Shown: positions 54,440 to 64,000, counted from the stretch's first letter. The stretch is DNA of 64,000 nucleotides from Eurosta solidaginis (GCF_040869045.1 NC_090322.1:191827477-191891476); one strand, 5' to 3'. The notes: a model not told the origin generated them from the letters alone. Numbers and translations: made by a program.

Positions 54440-54962
54440 GCGGACAACATGGAAAGAGAGGCAGCAACTGCATGACCCATCGATCCCGAGCCGTTCCTGC
54501 CAGTTGGCCCACAGGGGCATTTATTAGCAGAAGGGAGGGAAAAGAGAGAACACTGGCGCAATATGCCAGGCCTGAGTCAATCTAAGTTATTGTTAGGGGG
54601 TTACAGCACAACTATGTAGGGCATTAATAGGCCTCTCAAAAAGATAACCTAAGAACCCTAACGGCTATTCTTACAAGACAATGTAGACTGAACAGTCACA
54701 TGCAAAAGCTGGGTATAATATCGAACAACACATACCGATTTTGTGATGGATCAGCAGACGGTGAACCATATTCTAGATTGCGGCGCAATTTCAAGCCGTA
54801 GGGCTAAGTTTATGGGCTCACCATGGCCAGAGCATTCCCACATTTAATCCCTCAAGCCAAGAACACTGCTGGGGTTCATCAAGGAAGTCGGCTAGTATGA
54901 GGTGATGTGAAGGAGATGTGCAAGTCACTGTGCAATCCTCAATAAATTATCTATCTATCTAC
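54440..54962 (+). pseudogene. LINE RNase H / C-terminal remnant, TCTA tail
   Basis: Forward text in shifting frames: WKREAATA, NVD-TVTCKSW, ETVNHILDCGAISSRRAKFM-type cysteine-cluster end, then AATCCTCAATAAATTATCTA with a (TCTA) tail. It resembles the terminal part of I/R1-group LINEs. It follows the jockey fragment directly. Confidence 0.6.
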
Positions 54963-55060
54963 GTTCCGGTAACAAGCACCATTGTGGTACTAGCCCCACC
55001 ATTTCGGTGACTATTGATATGACTACATTAAACCTTCTAGGAATTGAATATTAATGAGCG
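54963..55060 (-). repeat. CAA-tailed retroelement family fragment
   Basis: ACGTTCCGGTAACAAGCACC and CTAGCCCCACCATTTCGG match the reverse complement of 48440-48530 with decay. Confidence 0.6.
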
Positions 55061-55449
55061 CAATGCGAAAGTCTGCTAAAATGTACCATTCTCCATGGAA
55101 TGCTCGATGAAAAGAGCAAAATTTACTAAAATTTTAACTGGCTGTGGGTAGTAAGGTTTTGATGTCCCCTCTTAACGCAATGTAATGACAACTGCGATGC
55201 AGGGAAAATGACAAAAATCTTGCAAATCTACTGATAATAATTAATTAATTCCTCCCCTTCTATGCAGTTCTATGCATACATACATATGTATTTTTCTCTC
55301 CAAACGCTAATTAAAAAAATTAATTGGTTTTCACATGAACTTCGAACGCTGTCGTATTTGCATTCTTCAGTTGATTATCAACAAAAGCAAGACAAAATAT
55401 CACTAAAAAATTCATACATGTTGCTTATATATATAAAATGGTAGCCATT
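55061..55449. other. No recognisable feature
   Basis: AT-rich, no coding motif or repeat noted. Confidence 0.45.
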
Positions 55450-55930
55450 TACTTACCCTTTCTGGTGCGATGATTCCTGGAAAATTGGGCCTGACTAGAC
55501 GTGATTTTTTTTGCCTTAAGAGAGCGTGCTTAACGCGAACCATATCATGTTATGGCACACCTTTGATGATGCAAACAATCAAAGACATTTCTGCTTCTAA
55601 TGCTTCTAGGATAGCAGCAGTAGCTCCCGGTGGCGCCACATAAATAACAGTTGCATGCCGATCAGTTGCCTTTTTTGCTCCGGCTACTTATTCAATTTTA
55701 ATTCACATTACATTATCTACTATTCCAATTTTTAATGTATACAAATCAATATAAATTACCGAAGCAAATACTGACAAACCAAGATGCGTAGTTCCACCCT
55801 TTTTTAGGGAAATACATCCAACCAGTGTGGTACCGTATTCCAAAGCATGTTGGTTGTAAAGTACCTTGTATCCTTGGCAAATGACACGTAAATCTCCATT
55901 TAATTGAGATTTCCTCTGATTTTGGCATAT
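55450..55930 (-). pseudogene. Scsalpha: Succinyl-CoA synthetase alpha subunit fragment
   Basis: Minus-strand translation: [31 protein letters not shown] then [13 protein letters not shown]; after about 70 bp of non-coding [47 protein letters not shown] and [15 protein letters not shown]. These match the CoA-binding and ligase core of the mitochondrial succinate-CoA ligase alpha chain (TCA cycle). The glycine loop region after ICQGY is deleted. TAA replaces Gln before HDMVRV, and Gly and Cys of the GPNCPG motif are changed. It stops at a GTAAGT that looks like a splice donor, suggesting a copied genomic piece. Confidence 0.85.
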
Positions 55931-55957
55931 TCTGAGCTGAATCGCAACCCGGCGGAG

Positions 55958-56048
55958 ATGCTATATATTATAATAATATAATATTTTTTTTATTATTTAA
56001 AAATGCTATATATTAAAATAATATAATATTTTTTTTATTATTTAAAAA
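55958..56048. repeat. Two tandem copies of a 45-bp AT unit
   Basis: ATGCTATATATTATAATAATATAATATTTT... starts at 55958 and again at 56003 with one or two changes. Confidence 0.85.
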
Positions 56049-56084
56049 TGCACATACGTATGAATGAAAATCAGAAAGTAAATA

Positions 56085-56165
56085 ATGTTGTTGTTGTTGT
56101 AGCGATAAGGACACTCCCCGTTATCGACTTTGTTGGTCCTTTATACAGATCGGGTACGTTACGGC
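56085..56165 (-). repeat. CAA-tailed retroelement family, 3' fragment
   Basis: TTGTTGTTGTTGTAGCGATA then GGACACTCCCCGTTATCGA is the reverse complement of the 3' end of the 48197-48609 family. Confidence 0.75.
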
Positions 56166-56433
56166 AGAGTGTTTAAATTCTCTGGTATGTGTAAGTAAAA
56201 TGTTGCCAATGTGTTGGTTTCATTTTGAGTTTGCCATCTCCTTTTGACAATCCCTTCGACCATGCAATGACATAAATAAAATCAGCTGATGAAATGAGCC
56301 AACCTGTACATAATTGAACCATGAGCCCGACCATATCAGGAGCGATTTAGTATGACATGAAACCTTGTAGGCCATCCCGTCGATTCTATACAACTTAAGG
56401 TTAGGCTGCACTACGCAGCACTGCACTGCACTA

Positions 56434-56616
56434 CAAAATATTCTTTGCATGTATTCTTATGAGGCAATTCACACCTAGCGTCAGCAGCACTGCGCCACCC
56501 GGCACAGCGCGGCAAATTTGATCAACTAGGCAAAAAAGCCGCGTTGGGAAGTGTCGCGCAGTGCTGCTGCCGCTAGGTGTGCATTGCCTCATAAGAATAC
56601 ATGCAAAGAATTTTGC
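56434..56616. repeat. Near-perfect palindrome with 60-bp arms
   Basis: TTCTTTGCATGTATTCTTAT then GAGGCAATTCACACCTAGCG and CAGCAGCACTGCGC on the left are mirrored on the right with about four differences; the loop is about 50 bp. Mirrored open frames on the two strands are by-products. It has MITE-like structure. Confidence 0.9.
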
Positions 56617-57392
56617 ACCATCTTTTTTCAATCTGGGCAAAAGAGTGTGGAACTCTCCTTCCTCATATCTTGAGGATGAGATGTCTTGGACCCATAGCCA
56701 CGACCTTTTCCTTTCCTCTTCTTCGCACAAAAATGGAATAATTACAGCTTCAAAAACTGTGTCGGCCATTTTGCAAACAGAAATAAACACAAACTTTTGC
56801 CGCAATGTGTCGCTCGATTGCCGCTTAATGTGAATTGGCGAAATATGTCGCTCTGTGAGGCGCCGCTGCCGCTACGTGTCGCGCAGAGTAATGTGCGCGT
56901 ACCTTTAATATGGTATCGATTTAAAAGACGGTGCACCAACAAATTTTTATCAAAAATTATCAAACGTGGAATCAAAAGACGCGCCTCGAGCTCCGATTTT
57001 ATTATTATTTGATACATATATATAAATTAGATGATGCACCGTCTTGTAAAACGTGACCCTTAATATTATTTTGGGCGAAGGCCGCCAAACAAAAAGCTGT
57101 TCTCTGCAACAAAATTTTTAATTTCCGTCACATGTCACTAATAAAAGCACAAGATATTTTTCGTTGTAAATGGTAATTTTTCTCCGTTTCAAAGTTTTTT
57201 TTTTTAGAGGTTTAAGTTACTCCCGCGCATGTATTGGTTGACTGAAGAGGATTATTTGGACCATTCAAGGAATTAAAGCGCCATCACCAATTATGTGTCT
57301 TTTTTTTATGAAATTATGATTTTTGTTTATCTTTTCTTTATTGTTTTAGTATGTATTTATTTATAGAAGAGTTTCAAAGTTTCTCGGAATAA
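56617..57392. other. No supported gene
   Basis: A short stem is formed by AAGACGGTGCACC (56928) and GATGCACCGTCTTG (57033). No coding region. Confidence 0.4.
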
Positions 57393-57758
57393 AGGCTCCA
57401 TTACTGATACTTGGCATAGACTTGACTTGACTTGAGAACTGTCACTTACAGTTCTGTTAAATGAACAGTGCATGTTACTGATTACTCAAAACTTGGCAAC
57501 ACTTAACTTGACTTAGAAGTCTGTTGAATTTTGATTTTCTATGTAAGTTCTAAGTGACGTTTACATTTTGAGATGCCATTTGTTTGTTTCCATGTCATTT
57601 TGACATTTTGTCATACAAATTGACATTTATTTAAAAGTAAATTTCAAACCTGATTATGATGCCAGATTGTATGCGCTAAGTGGAGTATAATCGTGGCTAA
57701 GTTGCCAAGTTTACGCCAAGTCAAGTCAAGTCTATGCTAAGTATCAGTAATGGAACCT
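57393..57758. mobile_element. Harbinger-type MITE S (366 bp)
   Basis: The terminal inverted repeat is 42 bp with two mismatches: AGGCTCCATTACTGATACTT / AGGTTCCATTACTGATACTT, continuing into GCATAGACTTGACTTGACTT. It is flanked by TAA (57390-57392 and 57759-57761). No ORF. TAA duplications are typical of PIF/Harbinger. Confidence 0.92.
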
Positions 57759-57890
57759 TAATTAATGAACTGTCATTTCGATGACAGCATGAAACGTCGA
57801 TGTGTTAGTTGAGAGCGAAAAAAGCTTTGAATGTGTGGGTGAACTAGTTACCTCCGTCTTGTAGGGTGGTTTTATGTATACATACTATAA

Positions 57891-58577
57891 GCTGCAGACA
57901 TGGTGCTTTATCGGTAACCGTATAGGCATAGCGCCATGCGTATCGGTAACCTTATAATAGCTGATTCGACCTACCTTATGGTAATCAATGCAATCGATTA
58001 TTGGTGCCGCTAAAGCGCCAAATACACGACACGAACATTTCCGCGAACATTCCCGTTATGTCATGTTTCTGCGACCTTTTCTGTCGTGTATGGTGGTGTT
58101 TGCCAGTTCGCGCAAATGTTCGCCAAAAATCAAAATATTTAATTTTTGGCGAACATTTGCGCGAACTGTTCGTGCGTGTATGGCGAAATAGCTCATAATC
58201 GTATTAATTTCTGAACGGAACAGACGTGCGCGTAAAATTAAAATGGACAATAAAAAATTTCTGAGTGAATTTATTGAAATGTATAAATTTTTTTTACGCT
58301 TAATTGCCACAGCGAGCAATATTGCTGCAGCACAATTGTTGTCCGTATTCATCGCTGTCTGAAAGATAACTAATGTTCGGCCAAAAGTTCGTATGGTGTA
58401 TGGCCAAAGCTGCGAACAAGATTGCGGAATGTTCGTGTCGTGTATTTGGCGCTTAAGGTCGTAACCGTATCGTAGCCAACCACTTGGTTTTTGTATACCG
58501 TCGTAACGATAAACAGCTGATTACGTTAGGGATACCACTACAGCGATACGACAAACGGCACCAATGACTTCGCTTAT
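57891..58577. mobile_element. MITE X, copy 3, split by MITE Q
   Basis: Left part CATGGTGCTTTATCGGTAAC... to GGTGCCGC (58010); right part GGTCGTAACCGTATCGTAGC... to GCACCAATGACTTCGCT. The ends have diverged from copies 1 and 2. The uninterrupted junction GCCGCTAAGGTCGTAACCG can be read, reversed, in copy 2 at about 37777-37795. Confidence 0.85.
58014..58453. mobile_element. Harbinger-type MITE Q (440 bp) inside MITE X
   Basis: Starts AGCGCCAAATACACGACACG and ends CGTGTCGTGTATTTGGCGCT, flanked by TAA (58011-58013 and 58454-58456). Internal inverted copies of GCGAACATTTGCGCGAACTG are present. A 98-codon minus-strand frame crosses it but has no recognised domain. Confidence 0.93.
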
Positions 58578-58703
58578 AGTATAGAGAAATATTCAAAGAG
58601 GAATTGTGTCGGAAAGAATTATCGGAGTGAATTTAATTTAAAAGACAATCAATTTCATCGGTGAAAAATAAAATAATTATAACCAAATATATAAAGGTAA
58701 AAT

Positions 58704-58928
58704 ATGGAATACAGCGCACGTCACAAAAGACGTATTCAGAAAATGGGGAGGGAAAAGTTTGCGCGTAGATTGAAAAATGGAGAAAATGCGACGCTCCAAA
58801 TTGAAACTCCAAAAGATGCCGCAGGATCAGAGGTTATGGAATTGGTAGCACCAGAAGGCAATAATTTTTCGCCATCTTCGCAATTTAGTTTGGATGCAAA
58901 AAGACGAAAATTAATGATCTTATTTTAA
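58704..58928 (+). CDS. Small hypothetical ORF, 74 codons
   Basis: ATG 58704 follows AAAGGTAAAATATGG. The product is basic then acidic (SARHKRRIQKMGREKFARRL, SEVMELVAPEGNNFSP, SLDAKRRKLMILF). It lies between a MITE and the 3' tail of a LINE. The stop falls only a few bases before the LINE tail begins, so the LINE may have cut a longer frame. I recognise no family. It could be the N-terminal piece of a transposon gene or of a host gene. Confidence 0.3.
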   Translation: MEYSARHKRRIQKMGREKFARRLKNGENATLQIETPKDAAGSEVMELVAPEGNNFSPSSQFSLDAKRRKLMILF

Positions 58929-58934
58929 TTAGCA

Positions 58935-58935
58935 T

Positions 58936-58966
<31 letters not shown>

Positions 58967-61800
58967 TCAGTGTACAAATTAAACAATTATACAGACCAAG
59001 TATACCGACACTTAAATCTCAGATGTAATACATGATATAAACAACATAAGCATTCATCAATTTTAAAGTAATATTTAAGCAGTATTGACCAAAGGCTTGA
59101 CAATTTCAATTAAAGACTTAGAAGTAAGCAAAAGATAAAATGTTGTAAATGTGTTAAAATGTACTCATGAAGGAGCTAGTAAATAATAATTTATGAAATT
59201 GACAATAAAGCAAATTAATAGTAGATAAAATATATACAGAATAGAATTTATACAGAATTTCATTACTAACATAAAAATAATGATCACAACGCAAATTTTG
59301 CAAACAAGTTTCAAGTAACTGGTACTTCAAATTTGAAACAGAGGGTTGAACAGTATATCACGGTTTAGGTTCTTTGCTTCATTTCGAATTACAAATTTAA
59401 AGTAGTTAAAAGGTATTTTTTAATACCAAGAAACGAGTCGCAGACGTCTAAATTTTTACAGTGTTTATTAAAATCACGACATAAACAGTGAAGTGGTTCG
59501 TGCATTTCATAATTCGACCTGCATGTAGCTACAAAAATTGATTGAAAATTGTCTAGATGGCCTAATAGGAACGTTAAACTTAATTTCGCCAAGCAAAAGT
59601 GGACTATTTATTGACCCTCTTATTAATTTAACAATAAATAAGACTCCAAGCATCTCCCTGCGGATCTGCAATGTGGGCAGCTGTATTAGTTTTAACCGGC
59701 TGCAATAGGGGGGAAGATTTTTAGAAGGATCCCATGGTAAGTGTTTTAAAGCGAAAAGCAAAAATTGTTTCTGGACCGATTCCAGCTTGTCAGAATGAAC
59801 CTGATAACGCGGATTCCAAATTATTGAAGCATATTCCAAAGTAGGTCTGACCAATGATGTAAAAAAAGTTTTTTTAACGTATGGGTCATTAAATTCTTTA
59901 GACCAACGTTTAACAAAAGCCAAAGTACCTTTAACGCTATTCACGCAAGATTCAATATGAAGTTTAAAATCGAGTTTTGGGTCCATAGTAACGCCTAAAT
60001 CAATAAACTTAGTGACTTGCTTGATTACATAGTCGCCAATAACATAATCATGGGATTGGAAGGACTTCCTTGTAAAACACATGAACTTACATTTAGGTAG
60101 GTTTAGTGACATGGCGTTTACATTACACCAGTCATCAAGACTATTCAGATCAGCCTGAAGACATGCCCTATCCACGGGTGAGCGGGTAGGCATTACAAGT
60201 TTGACATCATCAGCGTACATCAACGGCTTGCAGCTCTTCAAAACACTAGGAAGGTCATTAATGAACAACAGGAACAAAACCGGACCAAGATGGCTGCCTT
60301 GAGGAACACCAGAAGTTACGTTTATGAACCGAGACCGACAATTATTAAATATAACTGTTTGTTTTCTTTCCTTCACATAAGAAGAAACCCAAGATAGAAA
60401 CAAAGGAGGAAATCCTAACCGATCAAGTTTGAATAAAAGTATAGAATGAGAAACTTTATCAAATGCCTTACTAAAATCAGTATAAATAACATCAACTTCA
60501 CAATTAGTCTTAAAACTGTTGGATACAAAGGTTGTAAACTCGAGCAAGTTGTACACCGTTGATTTACCCTTGCAAAAGCCATGTTGTGAAAAGTCCATTA
60601 ATGAAGATACTCTAAAAGCAATCTGTTTTGTGATAATCAATTCAAATAGCTTAGGAATAGTGTTGAGTTTGGCTATTCCTCTATAATTTATAACACACGT
60701 TCTGCTTCAATTTTTATGCAGCGGTATAATGAATGATTCTTTCCACTTCTTGGGGAATATCCCTTGCTTCAGGGACGCATTAAACAAACAGGCTAGAGGT
60801 TGATACAAGTATCGAGCACAAAATTTCAGCACTACCGACGGAATTTCATCCGGACCACTAGAGTAAGAAATTTTTAGATTTTCCAGATGAGTTAAAACAT
60901 CATCAGTACATATATATGGGACTGCCTGGGAATCCAGAGGAGACAATCTGAAAGGATACTTCGATGGCGGGTAATCATAGGTGTTTGAATAAGTAGATTC
61001 GAAGAAATCCGCAAACATGTTAGCAATTTCGAAGCTATGTTGGAAATCTGATCATTTAGCTTCATTGTAGAAGGAAACCCTTTTATCTTCCTTTTTGAAT
61101 TCACAAAGCTGTAAAACGACTTGGGATTGACAAAAATTTGGCTTTTAATCCTACTGATATAGTTCCTATAACAAATTCTGTTCAATGTGTTATATTTGTG
61201 ACGTAAAATTGAGTAGGCGGCATAGTCAGTCATTGATCCAGAAAGTTTGTAGCGTTTGAATGAACGCGTCTTCTGATTTTTCAGGCGTTCCAATTCTTTA
61301 GTGCTCCAAGCCGATGATGATATAGCAGTGGTTTCGGACGTAGGTATGCATTTTTTAAATATTCCGTATAGTACATTATTAAAATGGGATATACTCTCAT
61401 CAATATCCCCATCGTACTCAGGCCAATTTATTCTCGATAATTCGAGTATTACTTTAGACCAATTGGCTTTTCTAAACAGAAACCGGTGAGGGGTCTTTCC
61501 CACTACGTTGGAGGAACGCTCAGATAAATTATGAGATTCCATAAACATCGCGAGAGCAGGATGATACACATCTTCAGGTAGGGCAAGGGGATCGCATCGA
61601 TTTACAAAACAATTTGAATCGTCTGAGAAAATTAAATCCAAGCATTTACCGAATTTATTCTGAATGTCGTTTAGGAAATCATAGTCGATAGCGCGAGAAG
61701 AAGTAGGGACTAGCTTCCCGTCGATAAGACTTCATGACACACATGGCAGATTAAAATCGCCAAGTACAGTGACAGAATCACTGATGAATAAAGAAACTAA
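58935..61800 (-). mobile_element. CR1/jockey-like LINE, 5'-truncated
   Basis: On the minus strand: end of the endonuclease (LGDFNLP near 61760), connector, reverse transcriptase and an AT-rich 3' UTR ending in an (AAAT)n tail (58935-58968). No exact target duplication was found. The 5' end is close to 61800, where sequence of another kind begins. Confidence 0.82.
59507..61641 (-). pseudogene. LINE reverse transcriptase, frameshifted
   Basis: 61641-60892: connector with RFLFRKANWSKVILELSRIN, SSAWSTKELERLKNQKTRSF and YISRIKSQIFVNPKSFYSFV. 61018-60707: LENLKISYSSGPDEIPSVVL and KQGIFPKKWKESFIIPLHK. 60640-59507: QHGFCKGKSTVYNLLEFTT, VIYTDFSKAFDKVSHSILL, TSGVPQGSHLGPVLFLLFIN, LMYADDVKLVMPT and a C-terminal domain with TLEYASIIWNP and VQKQFLLFALKHLPWD. 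Two frame breaks (near 60700 and 61000) stop it from being a single protein. The GVPQGS and YADD boxes are intact. Confidence 0.9.
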
Positions 61801-62387
61801 TGATTTTTTTTATAAACTTTATGTTTTATTTTGGGTGGCTTCTTCTCTTGCGATGGTTTTAAAAGTACTCTTCCATAGCTACTCCAAGGAGTAACGTTAT
61901 GAGAGCAGTTTCGCAAGTAATCTCTTGTCGGTACTCCATGGAGTAGTTTTTCTGGAGTACTTTGGCATATGATCCCGTGTGGGTGCTCCATGGAGTACTA
62001 CAGTGAAAGTACGTATGTACTCCATGGAATACTCACAAACAAAGCGAGAGTGGAATCACCTACTCCTCTCCTAGGACATCGCAATGTTAATTGGGGCACA
62101 TTTTTTGTATGAATACAGATTAGTTTTGGAGAACTCCTAAAGGAGTATTCCTTACACTATTTATGGAGTACTCGCGTTTTTTGAAGGGAGGGCAACAATG
62201 CGATTGGCGTACACTGCTGTTCAAGAAAATACATACAAATTAAAAAATTTTGTTCATCTACTACATAAAAACCACTAGATGGATATAAGTTGGAAAAAAT
62301 TTAAAGGTGACGATTTCCGAAGTTTTAATTTTCACTTTAATTTGTGTAAACTAAAAAATATATGTATGTTTCCTATTATATTTCCAG
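61801..62387. repeat. Cluster of ACTCCATGGAGTA-type palindromes
   Basis: Short palindromes recur: CTACTCCAAGGAGTA (about 61880), GTACTCCATGGAGTAG (about 61931), GCTCCATGGAGTAC (about 61985), GTACTCCATGGAATAC (about 62018), ACTCCTAAAGGAGTA (about 62134), GGAGTACTCG (about 62165). Spacing is irregular. It lies directly upstream of the last two Nse4 exons, within the intron. The remainder up to the acceptor is AT-rich. Confidence 0.7.
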
Positions 62388-62720
62388 GCTGCTGAAAAAC
62401 GTCCCGAATGTGTCGATAAATTGTCACGCCAAGATAAGGGCGCCAAAAAAGTTAATATAGTACATAAACAGCTAGCGCAAATGTTCAAAACGAATAACAA
62501 CCAACCCATACCTTATTATAAATTGGTTATCGATCCAAAAAATTTTATGAACACCGTTGAAAATGCTTTTCAAATTGCCTTCCTTGTACACGACAACCGC
62601 ATTGCAATCGAAACAGGTGACGATAATTATCCGCAAGTACGTTTAATCCGTAGCGATGAAGTGAATGCCGTTAAAGAGACTACACAAGCTATTTGTACGC
62701 TCAATTTGGAAAAATGTCGT
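62388..62720 (+). CDS. Nse4: Nse4 C-terminal domain exon
   Basis: Acceptor TATATTTCCAG ends at 62387; donor GTAAAT is at 62721; 111 codons, phase 0 on both sides. It encodes AAEKRPECVDKLSRQDKGAK, QLAQMFKTNNNQPIPYYKLV, IDPKNFMNTVENAFQIAFLV and IAIETGDDNYPQVRLIRSDE. PxxYYKLVIDPxxFxxTVENxFxxxFLVxD is the signature of the Nse4 C-terminal winged-helix domain, which contacts the Smc5 head. The frame continues in frame into the next exon after a 74-bp intron. Confidence 0.95.
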
Positions 62721-62794
62721 GTAAATATACACTGAGAAATAAATACTCAAAACTTTATAGCGAAAGGTTTCTAACTTTTCTTTTTTTTTTATAG

Positions 62795-62860
62795 GAAATG
62801 ATTATATTCTATGATATAACAGAACCAATGCTTGTTATAGAAAATAGTGAGGACGAGTGA
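62795..62860 (+). CDS. Nse4: Nse4 terminal exon
   Basis: Acceptor TTTTTTTATAG ends at 62794. It encodes EMIIFYDITEPMLVIENSED then E and TGA (62858-62860). The EMIxFYDxTEPML core completes the winged-helix domain. An acidic C-terminus is usual. Without splicing, the previous frame would end at VNIH within the intron, lacking this conserved strand. Confidence 0.92.
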   Translation, partial: EMIIFYDITEPMLVIENSEDE

Positions 62861-62882
62861 GAGGAAGTTATATAAAACATTG

Positions 62883-63001
62883 AATAAAAGAGTTACCTGC
62901 ATCATCCACGACAAAATGAAGTACAAGTATTAAATATAACTTTTGAAGCTTTGTTATTAGTTAATAAGAAATATCTTTATGTATAATATATTTGAAATAA
63001 A
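62883..63001 (+). terminator. Candidate Nse4 polyadenylation signals
   Basis: AATAAA at 62883-62888, 23 bp after the stop codon, and again at 62996-63001. Both are on the coding strand. Use of either is inferred from position. Confidence 0.55.
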
Positions 63002-63517
63002 GCGGGAGAATTTCGCAAACACAATACATACATAGTTTGATTACATCTATTTATAAGCCAATTATACAAAAAGACACACACAAAAATTTGTAACGCAACG
63101 TGCATCCTTTTTCTCAAAAATTTTTTTGCAATTGTTTAAAAAATATCTGGCCATCTAAATGTGTGCAAGCAATATTTGACTTTTCACGATTAATGTATTT
63201 TTCGGCAATTTGTTCCAATCATTTTCGAGTATAAAATTTTAATGTTAAATTAGATGGGGAAACTCATGAAGATTTCTCAATAAATTATTTTTTTAGTGTA
63301 TTATTTTTCGATTTCGGATATAATTTATCTTTAAAAAAAAATAATGCTGGTGAAACTGTCCAGAGGGAAAACTAAGATCAGTGAATAAAACCACCAAAAT
63401 AAGCATCTACACATTTTTATAAATTAAAAAAGGTATTTTATGAAAATTTGGGCCAGTATCGATTAAGTATTCCAAACCATTTTCACTCCAATGATAAATA
63501 CGATTTTGTCAAACTAT
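63002..63517. other. Downstream flank of Nse4, no gene seen
   Basis: AT-rich. No coding frame, RNA gene or repeat could be supported. Confidence 0.45.
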
Positions 63518-63780
63518 TGTAATGAATTTTGGGATATTCCTGATTATTTTGCACTTCTTTTAACGTTCGAATCGCTGAGCTGTCGAATAAATAACTCACA
63601 TATTAAGTATGGCAAAATGTTGCTTATTTACAATTCTACTGTGGCAGTAGTACTTCACTAAAAGCGTGTTTAAAATCAAACTGATTCATTATTCCTCATC
63701 TTGCGCTGTTTTTGATGCTTTCCGTTGCCTCGTTCGCATATTTCTCCTAAGGTCTACACTTTTCGCGAACAGCTACTTAT
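63518..63780 (-). repeat. Gypsy LTR piece, fourth copy
   Basis: TGTAATGAATTTTGGGATATTCC, then AACGTTCGAATCGCTGAGCTGT and CGAATAAATAACTCACATATTA, matches the LTR at 15167-15450 including TTTCTCCTAAGGTCTA and TTTCGCGAACAG. The remainder to 64000 is diverged or unrelated. Confidence 0.8.
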
Positions 63781-64000
63781 TTATTTCTCCTTTGTGTATC
63801 TGATATCCACGTTTGCCTTCTAGTTAAAGGCGTGAGTATTAATTTCTGGTCTTAGCTCCTGCTTAGATGTACATATCGCACACTAACTACAAAAGAGTCA
63901 CAACTTAAAATTTTTCAAAATCGGTTTTTTTCCATAAACCAATTCACAGTACACATCTCTAACTGCCCTTATATTTCGTTGTCATTATTTTCTTCTTTAA

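Larger units (their letters stand above)
14419..62387 (+). other. Nse4: Giant Nse4 intron, 47,969 bp
   Basis: It runs from donor GTAGGC (14419) to acceptor TATTATATTTCCAG (ending 62387). Exons on both sides are in phase 0 and encode consecutive parts of one protein family. The interval holds the complete GlcT gene on the same strand and most of the window's transposable elements. Whether it is removed in one step, or the locus uses additional exons, cannot be told from sequence alone. Confidence 0.75.

Noticed and set aside
56431..57017. Overlapping 90-124-codon frames on both strands
   Set aside because: Caused by the 183-bp palindrome and its flank; mirrored frames, no domain.

Overview
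The window looks like the genome of a higher fly, most likely a tephritid fruit fly. It is AT-rich and has short spliced introns. It carries two recognisable single-copy insect genes in a dense field of fly-type transposable elements: jockey/R1/CR1-like LINEs, a Penelope-like element, Ty3/gypsy LTR elements, a Helitron with a minisatellite core, tRNA-derived SINEs, and hAT- and Harbinger-type MITEs. The species assignment is inference from overall character; no database was searched.

Host genes. Four exons on the + strand (13944-14176, 14251-14418, 62388-62720, 62795-62860) join in frame to give about 265 residues ending at a stop. They match the middle and C-terminal part of Nse4, the kleisin of the Smc5/6 complex. 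Its 5' exon(s) are not identified. The second and third visible exons are separated by a 47,969-bp intron. A complete, uninterrupted ceramide glucosyltransferase gene (GlcT, 401 codons, 38766-39971) lies inside that intron on the same strand. Nearly everything else in the window is repeats or decayed gene pieces, including a fragment of succinyl-CoA synthetase alpha with a stop codon (55.45-55.93 kb) and a decayed BED-finger / Gln-rich region (49.0-50.1 kb).

Layout. 1-3.4 kb: an R1-like LINE tail split by a block holding a 117-bp tandem repeat and another LINE with a 14-bp target duplication. 4.1-4.8 kb: Penelope remnant with a GIY-YIG domain. 6.8-8.6 and 10.3-11.9 kb: two copies of one long repeat, the second with an internal inversion. 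9.1-10.1 kb: pogo-like relic and a SINE. 12.0-13.8 kb: Helitron with nine 129-bp units. 13.9-14.4 kb: Nse4 exons. 15.2-19.9 kb: deleted gypsy element with a SAP-domain Gag, invaded by a jockey-like LINE that itself holds a 591-bp hAT-type MITE. 19.9-28.3 kb: MITE nest with a second copy of the 591-bp MITE and a hAT transposase pseudogene. 28.3-32.3 kb: block bounded by inverted LTR-like sequences. 32.3-37.5 kb: gypsy LTR split by a 4.5-kb hAT-like element that contains a CR1/L2-like LINE. 38.8-40.2 kb: GlcT. 41.4-45.5 kb: full-length jockey-like LINE with an 8-bp duplication. 45.5-48.6 kb: SINE, broken R1-like LINE and several CAA-tailed short retroelements. 49-56 kb: decayed gene pieces and LINE fragments. 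57.4-58.6 kb: Harbinger-type MITEs. 58.9-61.8 kb: another LINE. 62.4-62.9 kb: last Nse4 exons. 63.5 kb: gypsy LTR piece.

The elements are not a cooperating system. The window is best read as a gene with a giant, repeatedly invaded intron. Exact target duplications recovered by eye allow a relative insertion order at several loci.
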